In this document: piece after piece, positions 6,201 to 12,002 of the stretch | Position numbering within the stretch: position 1 is the first letter of the stretch | How the letters are laid out: each line of letters begins with the position of its first letter | Assembly (NCBI GenBank): GCA_002377985.1 | Contig: DFQW01000139.1 | Coordinates: 1-12,002 of the forward strand | Length of the DNA: 12,002 nt | Direction of reading: 5' to 3' | DNA from: Halieaceae bacterium UBA3479 | GTDB lineage: Bacteria; Pseudomonadota; Gammaproteobacteria; Pseudomonadales; Halieaceae | Translations under genes and position numbers: made by a program | Notes under the pieces: model-generated | What the model saw: only the letters and a program-made list of their open reading frames with translations | What the model was told of the DNA's origin: nothing | Database searches by the model: none

Positions 6201-7385
6201 CTAGTGAGGCGGCGCGGGCGTTTGCCAGCGCTTGGGTGATTTAAAGATGGGCGCATCAATCACCTTGCAGGGCGCCAGTAATCGAGTCCAGTGCAACTCT
6301 CGTTGGTAATAAATCTCAGCGACCAACTCATCCCCCACGGCACCGTGAGGTACCTCGATCTGCGCATAGGCGATGTTGGCCTTGGCGGTTGGACACCAGG
6401 CAGCGGAGGTGACCGTTCCCACCTGTTTGTCGCCTTTGAGGATAAAGGAGTGCTCGGCCGGTTTGTTACCCTCGACGTCGAGCATGGCAAACCGATAGCG
6501 AGAGCCCTTAGCCTGCTCCTTCAGCAGTGCGCTCCGGCCGTTAAACAGCGGTTTGGAAAAATCCACCAGCCACGATAGTCCCAATTCGAACGGGCTTCTC
6601 GATCGACCCACACGCACAATCTCCTCGGCCGGCATAAAGTCAACTTTGGCCTGTAGAAAGCCTGCCTCAATCCGTGCAAGCTCCAACGCATGGGAGCCAA
6701 TGGGCTTGATCAGGTAGTCTCGACCCAGTTCAAACAGCTGATCCCATAGCGCTACGGCCGATTCGGGCGGTACCCATACCTCATAGCCCAGATCACCGGT
6801 AAAGCCCGTTCGGCTTACCATCAGGGGTCGTCCTTCAAAGGTGTAATGGGCAATACCAAAAGGCTTCAACTGATTGAGGTCGGTGCAGCCCAGCAAGGTG
6901 AGAATGGTGCAGGAGGTGGGGCCCTGTACGGCGAGCCCCGCCACGGCATCCGATTCGTTTTCAATGCTGACGTCAAAGCCCAGCGTGTTCCAGGCGAGCC
7001 AGTCGTCTGCGCGCTGGTATGAGCAAATGCGGTAATCCTGCTCACCGAGGCGGAAAATCGTACCGTCGTCGATCACCTGTCCGTTATCGTCACACCAAAT
7101 GGCGTAGCCCACGCGATTGACGCCAATCTTCGTGACATCACGTGTGATCAGTCGGTTCAGGTAGCGCTCGGCGTCAGGCCCGGTAACGCGATACTTGTTC
7201 ATGGGAGACAGATCAAACACCCCGGTCGTGCTGCGGACCGCAAAATACTCAAGTTCCACGTCAAAGTACGCGTTGGGGGTGGTGTAGCCCATCCAGTTGC
7301 CCCAGTCATTAAGGTCGCACATTGCCGCTACGCGGGAGTGAAACGGCGTGGTGAGTAGTCTGGCTTCTCGATTGAAGTCGCTCAT
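6201..7385 (-). CDS. GcvT/DmdA-type tetrahydrofolate-dependent aminomethyltransferase or demethylase
   Basis: This 394-residue protein has a GcvT folate-binding fold across residues about 12-270 and a GCV_T C-terminal barrel about 280-375. Family marks include GVFDLSPMNKYRVTGPDAERYL (55-76, central part), the Asp106-Asp107 pair in NGQVIDDG that matches the catalytic Asp region of glycine cleavage T-protein, and SRTGFTGDLGYEVWVP (191-206) with the conserved Glu202. The opening TTPFHSRV (12-19) resembles DMSP demethylase DmdA as I remember it, more than housekeeping GcvT. No gcvH or gcvP is nearby. The expected role is to pass a methyl or methylene group from a demethylated substrate to tetrahydrofolate. 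Its ATG overlaps the stop of the preceding flavoprotein (ATGA), with GAGGAG 7 nt upstream, so the two are translationally coupled. DMSP, dimethylglycine-like and other N-methyl substrates all remain possible. Confidence 0.88.
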   Translation of the reverse strand: MSDFNREARLLTTPFHSRVAAMCDLNDWGNWMGYTTPNAYFDVELEYFAVRSTTGVFDLSPMNKYRVTGPDAERYLNRLITRDVTKIGVNRVGYAIWCDDNGQVIDDGTIFRLGEQDYRICSYQRADDWLAWNTLGFDVSIENESDAVAGLAVQGPTSCTILTLLGCTDLNQLKPFGIAHYTFEGRPLMVSRTGFTGDLGYEVWVPPESAVALWDQLFELGRDYLIKPIGSHALELARIEAGFLQAKVDFMPAEEIVRVGRSRSPFELGLSWLVDFSKPLFNGRSALLKEQAKGSRYRFAMLDVEGNKPAEHSFILKGDKQVGTVTSAAWCPTAKANIAYAQIEVPHGAVGDELVAEIYYQRELHWTRLLAPCKVIDAPIFKSPKRWQTPAPPH

Positions 7386-8941
7386 GAGAGTACTCCTCTT
7401 CTGAGAATTTCTTTTGCCGCATTGCGTCCGGGCAGACCCTGTAAGCCGCCACCCGGGTGTGCGCCGGCGCCGCAGAGATAGAGACCATCCACGGCTGTGG
7501 CATATTGGGTCGAACCCGGAAAAGGCCGCATCATGAGCGCTTGATCAATCGATAGTTCGCCATGGTGCCAATTGCCTCCGGTCATGCCGTGAGAGGCCTC
7601 GAGTTCCGAAGGCACCACCAGCTCACTGGCTGTCACCAGCGCGCCGATGCCCGGCGCGTATACCTCAAGTTGACTGAGGAGATGGTTCAGTAACTTTGGT
7701 TTGCCCGCATCCCACCCGATATCCGGGGCGTAGGGCACGTAATGCACGATCGCCGTCAGCACGTGCTGGCCTGAGGGTGCCAGCGAGGGATCCTCTACTG
7801 AGGCGATGCTGATATCAAAGGTATGGAGCTCGCTGAGCTCCCGGTACTTCATGGGATTCAAGGCCGTTTCCATGCCATCCATCGAGGGTGTAATAACCAG
7901 CCGCTCTGATAATTGTGAAGCCGATAACCCGTTAAAAGTGGGTAGCGCGCTGAGAGCCAGATGCAATTTGGCTGTGCCGCTCCGCGACCGGTAGTGCTCG
8001 ACGCGTTTGGCCATGCCTGCCTCCATCTGGTCATAGCCCAGGAGGTCACGGAATGTGGTGGTCGGGTCGGCGCTGGAGATCACCAAGGTGGCCGATATCG
8101 TTTCACCGGAAGTCAGGGTCACGCCCGTGACACGGTCTTCGGTCTTCACAATGGCCGCGACAGCCGAGCCGAGCTGCACCGTGGCACCCTTCTTCTCGGC
8201 CGCGGCGGCCAGAGACCGGCCCAGCGCACCCATGCCGCCCATCACTTGGGTCGTGCCTGATTGTCCAAGGTGCTCACCGGTCGCGCGATGCAGGTAGCTG
8301 AAAACCGTATTGGGCGAGCGCGGTCCCATATTGGTTCCTGTTACGGCGTCCAGCGCAATGGCGCTTTTCAGTGCAGCGTTGGAGAAGTGCTCATTCATCA
8401 CATCGTAGATGTTGATCATCACGATGCGCATCAGATCGCGCAGGTACTCGCGACCCAACAGCTTCAGGCCGATGCCCAATTTGATGAGCGTTAGCCGATC
8501 CGTCCAGTTTTGTTCTACCAGTTTGGGCGGTCTGCTTCGATAGAGAGTTGTCATGAGTTTGGCAAAGCGGCGCACCATGTTCTTAAAGTCGCGATAAGCC
8601 GCCTGATCGGCCGAGTCGACCCCGGCACCGGTGATACTGTCCCCCTCCAGAATCAGGTGGTTACCGTCGGCTTGCAGGGAGATCGTGGCTTTGGCTTTAC
8701 CCGTGGTGAGTCCGGCTCCCTTGAGATCAAGGTCTTTGATAATGCTCTGGTCAAACTGCGACAACCACTGGGCGCAATCCGAGACGCGGAATCCCGGCGT
8801 AAATTCACGGGTGCTGGCACAGCCGCCCGGTTCGCTCCTCCCGTCCACCACCAGCACTTTTTTTCCGGCCTTGGCCAGATAACTCGCGCAGACAAGCCCG
8901 TTGTGGCCGGCACCAATGATTACTGCATCATAATCAGTCAT
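7382..8941 (-). CDS. PYROXD2/phytoene-dehydrogenase-like FAD oxidoreductase (second copy)
   Basis: This 519-residue flavoprotein of the CrtI/PYROXD2 class belongs to the amine-oxidase-like Rossmann superfamily. The N-terminal dinucleotide motif is GAGHNG (10-15), followed by the FAD ribose acid in VLVVDGRSEPGG. The C-terminal FAD-binding segment near residue 488 reads LYLCGAGAHPGGG and is followed by GRNAAKEIL. The length matches the family. It is clearly a paralogue of the preceding gene: both share a GELxxDQ...RPFPG block and the HPGGG terminus. No carotenoid genes are present, so desaturation of a carotenoid is unlikely; oxidation of an amine or a C-N/C-C bond in the operon substrate is inferred. 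A good Shine-Dalgarno (GGAGG, 8 nt spacing) precedes the ATG. The gene overlaps the upstream paralogue by 8 bp and the GcvT-like gene by 4 bp. Confidence 0.9.
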   Translation of the reverse strand: MTDYDAVIIGAGHNGLVCASYLAKAGKKVLVVDGRSEPGGCASTREFTPGFRVSDCAQWLSQFDQSIIKDLDLKGAGLTTGKAKATISLQADGNHLILEGDSITGAGVDSADQAAYRDFKNMVRRFAKLMTTLYRSRPPKLVEQNWTDRLTLIKLGIGLKLLGREYLRDLMRIVMINIYDVMNEHFSNAALKSAIALDAVTGTNMGPRSPNTVFSYLHRATGEHLGQSGTTQVMGGMGALGRSLAAAAEKKGATVQLGSAVAAIVKTEDRVTGVTLTSGETISATLVISSADPTTTFRDLLGYDQMEAGMAKRVEHYRSRSGTAKLHLALSALPTFNGLSASQLSERLVITPSMDGMETALNPMKYRELSELHTFDISIASVEDPSLAPSGQHVLTAIVHYVPYAPDIGWDAGKPKLLNHLLSQLEVYAPGIGALVTASELVVPSELEASHGMTGGNWHHGELSIDQALMMRPFPGSTQYATAVDGLYLCGAGAHPGGGLQGLPGRNAAKEILRRGVLS

Positions 8942-10550
8942 CAGCGTAGCCTCCGGGCACAGTGTTGGGACGCTTTAAGTCCGCCAATATTTCTCGGGCG
9001 GCATTGGCGCCGGGAGCAGCCATGACGCCCCCACCCGGATGCGTGCCCGAACTGCAGAGATACATCCCTTTAATAGGCCCGCGGTATTGCGCATAACCTG
9101 GAAAGGGACGGTTGAACAGTAACTGGTCGAAGGTGAGTTCACCCATAAAGATATTGCCTTCGGTCAGTCCCACTTCTGCTTCGATTTCCCGCGGCGTGCG
9201 TGTCTCGCAGTGCAGAATCAGGTCGCGGAAGTTGGGGCTGTAGTTAGAGATCTGGTCGATGACGGATTTTTCGAAACCGTCCTTGTCTTCATCAGTCCAC
9301 TCCCTACCTTCTATTTTTGGCGGGGCGTACTGCACAAAGACCGACATCATGTGCTTACCGGGGGGCGCCATGGTCGGGTCTGTCAGCGAGGGGATCATCA
9401 TGTCGAGGTAGGGATCCTTGGACCAGGTGCCCGCTTTCCAGTCGTCATAGGCGCGCTCCTGTCGCTCCAGCGAATCGCTAAAGTGCAGGTCTCCGGCCAT
9501 CAAACGACTCTTTGGATCGAGACCGTTGAATACCGGCAAGCCATCCAGCGCGATGTTCAGTTTTCCTGAGGAGCCGCGGATCTTGAAATTGCGGGCCTTT
9601 TTCAGCACGTCTTTGGGCAGGTCAGATGGGTTGGTGATGTCGAGGAAAGTGCGTTTAGGGTCGAGGTTGGAAACGACAACCGGCGCTCGATATTCTGTGC
9701 CATCCTTTAGCGCAACACCGGTAACGTGGCCATTGCGCACCATGATTTCATCGACGTTGGCGTCGCAGATGATCTCGCCGCCATAGGACTGGAAGGCTTT
9801 CGACAGCGCGTTGGCGATAGCACCCATGCCGCCGCGCGCAAAGCCCCAGGCACCCACGTTGCCGTCGACATCGCCCATATAGTGATGGAGTAGCACGTAA
9901 GCGGTGCCGGGTGAGTAAACCCCTAACGCGGTGCCAATAATGCCGCTACCCGCCATGTGAGCCTTGATGACGTCAGTCTCAAAGTATTCGTTGAGGTAAT
10001 CGCCGACGCTGGCAGTCCAGAATTTAATCGTATCGAGCAGTTTCTCCTCGCCCAGTGCCATGAATGATCGGGCAAACTCCAGCAGATCGCGGAGATCTCG
10101 GGGTTTCAGGGAGGTGGGATCAGGCGGAGTCCGCAGCAGATAGGGGCGAATCAACTTGGTCTGCAGGCTGGTATCAGCGGCGTACCGATCGTAGGCATTG
10201 GCGTCACGTTTGGAGTGCCTGGCGATCTCCCGGTAGTGCCGATCGTGGTCGCTATAGTTGCCAAAGTAGTCGCCGTTTCGTGTAAAGGTCGCGCCACCGC
10301 CAAAGGGCACCACCTGCAGCCCGTGGCGCGGTAGTTCTAGATCGCGGGTGATCTCCGGCCTTAGCAGGCTCGATACGTAGGAGCAATTTGAGTAGTACCA
10401 GCCCTTGTGCAGCTCTCGGCTGACGGTTGCACCGCCTATATAGGGATTGCGCTCAAGCACGGCGACCTTGAGGCCGGCCTTGGCGAGATAGGCGCCGTTG
10501 GTCAGACCGTTGTGGCCTGCGCCTATCACGATGGCATCGTATTGATTCAC
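8934..10550 (-). CDS. PYROXD2/phytoene-dehydrogenase-like FAD oxidoreductase (first copy)
   Basis: This 538-residue FAD-dependent oxidoreductase of the same family as the next gene is the first gene of the operon. GAGHNG at 10-15 binds the FAD pyrophosphate, VAVLERNPYIGGATVSRE supplies the ribose-binding Glu and following glycines, and the C-terminal MYLCSSGTHPGGG segment near residues 498-510 closes the FAD site. The family lacks a signal peptide and is expected to be cytosolic or membrane-associated. It starts at a GTG (10548-10550) preceded by GGAGAG with a 4 nt gap; there is no in-frame ATG upstream that keeps good spacing. Its promoter region is shared with the divergent BetI-like regulator. 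Whether the two flavoproteins form a heteromer or act on successive intermediates cannot be seen from sequence. Confidence 0.9.
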   Translation of the reverse strand: MNQYDAIVIGAGHNGLTNGAYLAKAGLKVAVLERNPYIGGATVSRELHKGWYYSNCSYVSSLLRPEITRDLELPRHGLQVVPFGGGATFTRNGDYFGNYSDHDRHYREIARHSKRDANAYDRYAADTSLQTKLIRPYLLRTPPDPTSLKPRDLRDLLEFARSFMALGEEKLLDTIKFWTASVGDYLNEYFETDVIKAHMAGSGIIGTALGVYSPGTAYVLLHHYMGDVDGNVGAWGFARGGMGAIANALSKAFQSYGGEIICDANVDEIMVRNGHVTGVALKDGTEYRAPVVVSNLDPKRTFLDITNPSDLPKDVLKKARNFKIRGSSGKLNIALDGLPVFNGLDPKSRLMAGDLHFSDSLERQERAYDDWKAGTWSKDPYLDMMIPSLTDPTMAPPGKHMMSVFVQYAPPKIEGREWTDEDKDGFEKSVIDQISNYSPNFRDLILHCETRTPREIEAEVGLTEGNIFMGELTFDQLLFNRPFPGYAQYRGPIKGMYLCSSGTHPGGGVMAAPGANAAREILADLKRPNTVPGGYADD

Positions 10551-10554
10551 GGCA

Positions 10555-10560
10555 CTCTCC
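10555..10560 (-). promoter_or_regulatory. Shine-Dalgarno that supports the GTG start of the operon
   Basis: On the minus strand GGAGAG lies 4 nt upstream of the GTG at 10550. It supports the GTG as the real start of the first flavoprotein, whose FAD motif begins only nine residues later. Confidence 0.65.
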
Positions 10561-10589
10561 GGCGCGTCAAAACGGACCAGAATAGTGCC

Positions 10590-10617
10590 ATGTTAGTTGT
10601 TACCCGTCTAGCAAGAA
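10590..10617 (-). promoter_or_regulatory. Candidate promoter of the six-gene operon
   Basis: On the minus strand TAACAT (10590-10595, 4/6 to the -10 consensus) lies 16 bp after TTCTTG (10612-10617, a poor -35). The -35 position falls inside one arm of the 26 bp palindrome, so a protein bound there would block polymerase. The weak -35 leaves the assignment uncertain. Transcription would start near 10583, giving a leader of about 33 nt. Confidence 0.35.
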
Positions 10618-10637
10618 TGAATGATCATTCATTCTTG
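10612..10637. promoter_or_regulatory. Perfect 26 bp palindrome, probable TetR/BetI-type operator
   Basis: Each 13 bp arm reads CAAGAATGAATGA toward the centre, and the second arm is its exact reverse complement with no spacer. It lies in the 144 bp between the divergent regulator and the operon, right next to the regulator -35 box and over the candidate operon -35. TetR-family repressors commonly bind such palindromes beside their own gene. The tandem ATGA repeats within each arm could admit more than one dimer. The centre is a GATC site. The palindrome is seen; binding by the adjacent regulator is inferred. Confidence 0.8.
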
Positions 10638-10638
10638 A

Positions 10639-10667
10639 TTGAGACTTGATAACGAAATGCTTAGACT
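10639..10667 (+). promoter_or_regulatory. Probable promoter of the BetI-like regulator gene
   Basis: TTGAGA (10639-10644, 5/6) and TAGACT (10662-10667, 4/6) are separated by an ideal 17 bp. The start site would be near 10674, with a leader of about 20 nt. The palindrome ends 1 bp before the -35, consistent with autoregulation. An alternative -35, TTGATA at 10646-10651, has no well-spaced -10. Confidence 0.5.
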
Positions 10668-10694
10668 CCTCGTAAATTTAATCAGAGAAGAGTC

Positions 10695-11357
10695 ATGACT
10701 GACGCATCAGCGACCGTGCTAGACGTCGCCTTGTGCTCTACCGGCAAGCGCCGCCAGATTCGCCCGAAAGCAGAGCGTAGGCAGCAGCTGATCGATGCGA
10801 CGATCCGGTGTATCGCGCAGCACGGACTGTCCGCAGTGACCATGCAAATGGTGACCCGGGAGGCGGGCCTGAGTGTGGGTATCGCCAATTTGCATTTTCA
10901 GAGCAAAGAAAATCTCCTCAGGGAAACCCTACGTTACGTCGCCGAGGAGTACCACAATGGTCAGATTAAGATCATGGAAGGGGCGGATATCACCGACCTT
11001 GGTGATCGCCTCGATGCGCTATTGGATTTTCAGCTTGGTAGAGGCGTTACCCAGCGGCAAAAAATGTCGGTTTGGTTTGCTTATTACGGGGAAGCCGGGG
11101 CCCGACCCGTTTATCAAAAAATTGTGTCCACGGTGGACAGACTGGCGGCACTGAAGCTCGAGGCGCTGTTCGCATCAATTATTCGGGAAGGAGATTACCA
11201 AGACGTTGACCCTCGCGAACTCGCGACAGGCTACTCGGCGCTGATTGATGGCCTGCACCTGGGCCTGTTGGTGACGCCGAGGGAGTTGACCAAACGGCGA
11301 GCCAGATCTGTTGCCCGAGACTTTCTGCGCCGCGCTTTCCCCAAACATATCTATTAG
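10695..11357 (+). CDS. TetR-family transcriptional regulator, BetI-like
   Basis: This 220-residue one-component repressor has its TetR DNA-binding domain at about residues 26-76. RRQQLIDATIRCIAQHGLS (28-46) is helix 1 and TMQMVTREAGLSVGIANLHF (49-68) contains the helix-turn-helix, closed by KENLL. The C-terminal domain keeps BetI-like blocks: MSVWFAYYGEAGARPVY (124-140), GYSALIDGLHLGL (179-191) and RRARSVARDFLRRAFP (201-216). BetI represses choline-to-betaine genes and responds to choline. Here the ligand is unknown, and no betA, betB or betT is present. A 16-residue N-terminal extension precedes the usual start of homology; the ATG has an AGAGAAG-type Shine-Dalgarno. The gene is divergent from the flavoprotein-led operon and next to the 26 bp palindrome, so it most likely controls both. 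Confidence 0.92.
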   Translation: MTDASATVLDVALCSTGKRRQIRPKAERRQQLIDATIRCIAQHGLSAVTMQMVTREAGLSVGIANLHFQSKENLLRETLRYVAEEYHNGQIKIMEGADITDLGDRLDALLDFQLGRGVTQRQKMSVWFAYYGEAGARPVYQKIVSTVDRLAALKLEALFASIIREGDYQDVDPRELATGYSALIDGLHLGLLVTPRELTKRRARSVARDFLRRAFPKHIY

Positions 11358-11441
11358 TGCCGGTGGGTATCTGAACGCTCGTTTCTGGAAACACGGTGTC
11401 AACTGTCGCAACCTGTTATCGCTGCTATCGAAGAGTCGACT

Positions 11442-11455
11442 GGCCCAGACGGGCC
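11442..11455. terminator. Small GC hairpin between convergent genes, possible weak terminator
   Basis: GGCCC-AGAC-GGGCC forms a 5 bp GC stem with a 4 nt loop in the 141 bp between the regulator stop and the oxygenase stop. There is no T-run on either side, so it is at most a weak or rho-assisted terminator. Nothing else was recognised in this gap. Confidence 0.22.
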
Positions 11456-11498
11456 GCGTTAAGTGCCTGACAGCCTCTGCGGACTGACGCGGCGCCAC

Positions 11499-12002
11499 TC
11501 ACCGCTGAATTCTGGTCGGCGGAATGTAGTCAAAAATAAAATTGATGCGGCCCTCGTCGCCCTTATTCATGACGCTGTGCTGCTTCTGGTTATTGATTTC
11601 GTAAACGTGACCAATAGGCATGCTTTGAGGTCGCCCATCGATCATGAAGCGCACTCTGGGATTGGTGTAGATCGGAATGTGGATGCGGTGCCCGGAGTGG
11701 AACGAAGGATGCATGTCGGTGTGTGGTTTGATTACGCCGCCAGCTTCCAGCCGAGCCGCCATGGCGCGAATAATCGTGCCACCGGCGGGGTAGTGGTCGG
11801 CGAGGATCTGGTGCATGAGTGGTATGGCCTCGTCTGCAAGTAGGTCCCAGCCTTGATCCTTGGAAACTTCGATATTGGGCCAGCCTTCGCCATCGGTAAA
11901 CACCAACACGATCGACTGCGTATGTTGGTGAACCTCATACTCGTGCTGCCTGAACTGATTTCCCCACCATGCCTCCTCGGGCAGGCCGAGAATTTTGGCT
12001 TT
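11499..12002 (-). CDS. Aspartyl/asparaginyl beta-hydroxylase-family oxygenase, partial (5' end outside window)
   Basis: The frame is open from the stop at 11499 to the right edge, giving 167 visible residues without a start; the in-frame GTG at 11909 lies inside conserved sequence and is not the true start. The visible part matches the cupin core of the Asp/Asn beta-hydroxylase family, Fe(II)/2-oxoglutarate enzymes. PHTDMH places His94 and Asp96 (numbered from the window edge), HRIHIPIYTNP follows at 105-115, and QHSVMN has His142. Arg152 in GRINFIFDYIP is the likely 2-oxoglutarate anchor. Human AspH has Gly where Asp96 stands, so a complete His-Asp-His triad is notable. Other members hydroxylate free amino acids such as proline, so either a protein or a small molecule may be the target. 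It converges on the regulator gene and is not part of the operon. Confidence 0.85.
   Translation of the reverse strand, partial: KAKILGLPEEAWWGNQFRQHEYEVHQHTQSIVLVFTDGEGWPNIEVSKDQGWDLLADEAIPLMHQILADHYPAGGTIIRAMAARLEAGGVIKPHTDMHPSFHSGHRIHIPIYTNPRVRFMIDGRPQSMPIGHVYEINNQKQHSVMNKGDEGRINFIFDYIPPTRIQR

Noticed and set aside
6201..7385. Housekeeping glycine cleavage T-protein (gcvT)
   Set aside because: There is no gcvH or gcvP nearby, the gene is coupled to a flavoprotein, and its N-terminus looks more like DmdA-type demethylases.
8385..8400. Second operator half-site (TCATTCAT) inside the second flavoprotein gene
   Set aside because: Only a short half-site is present, without a matching arm, within coding sequence; chance is the simpler explanation.
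8510..9025. Plus-strand 171-codon open frame
   Set aside because: It spans the junction of the two flavoprotein genes on the opposite strand and has no family features of its own.
7382..10550. Carotenoid biosynthesis (phytoene desaturase) reading of the two flavoproteins
   Set aside because: No phytoene synthase, cyclase or GGPP synthase is present, and the neighbours are amine- and C1-related; the PYROXD2-like label fits better.
11499..11909. GTG at 11909 as the start of the AspH-family gene
   Set aside because: The frame continues open with protein-like sequence to the window edge, so the gene is partial and this GTG is an internal valine.

Overview
The window looks like chromosomal DNA from a proteobacterium, most likely a marine-type gammaproteobacterium. 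The protein styles, the compact sigma70-like promoters, the CCA-encoding tRNA and the BetI-like regulator all fit, but there is no marker gene that fixes the lineage. Gene density is high, and no insertion sequence, CRISPR array, prophage gene or rRNA gene was seen.

Layout: (a) 1-303: a short stretch without a supported gene, then a tRNA-Lys(UUU) gene with its own promoter and a rho-independent terminator. (b) 301-2033: a divergent pair, a class II aldolase/adducin-family protein on the minus strand and a phytanoyl-CoA dioxygenase (PhyH)-like Fe(II)/2-oxoglutarate oxygenase on the plus strand. The 176 bp between them hold a consensus -10 box, a strong Shine-Dalgarno, an 18 bp dyad and two sets of direct repeats. 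(c) 2064-10550: a tight six-gene minus-strand operon. In transcription order it encodes two paralogous PYROXD2/phytoene-dehydrogenase-like flavoproteins, a GcvT/DmdA-type folate-dependent methyltransferase, a Rieske oxygenase alpha subunit of the carnitine/betaine monooxygenase type, an APC-family permease and a class III PLP aminotransferase. The first three genes overlap by 8 and 4 bp. (d) 10551-10694: a divergent control region with a perfect 26 bp palindrome. (e) 10695-11357: a TetR-family regulator clearly of BetI style, on the plus strand. (f) 11499-12002: the C-terminal part of an aspartyl/asparaginyl beta-hydroxylase-family oxygenase, whose start lies beyond the right edge.

How it may work together (inference): the permease imports a small N-methylated or amino-acid-like compound. 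The Rieske oxygenase hydroxylates it, probably at an N-methyl or adjacent carbon. The flavoprotein pair oxidises an amine intermediate and the GcvT-like protein passes a one-carbon unit to tetrahydrofolate. The class III aminotransferase removes the amino group, and the BetI-like repressor senses the substrate or an intermediate and acts at the palindrome. The parts resemble glycine betaine, carnitine, dimethylglycine and DMSP catabolism. The set does not match any of these pathways as I know them: there is no BetA/BetB, no Rieske reductase, and CrtI-fold flavoproteins stand where a DAO-fold dehydrogenase would be expected. It is therefore a good candidate for an uncharacterised methylated-amine or betaine catabolic operon. 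The substrate cannot be read from sequence alone.
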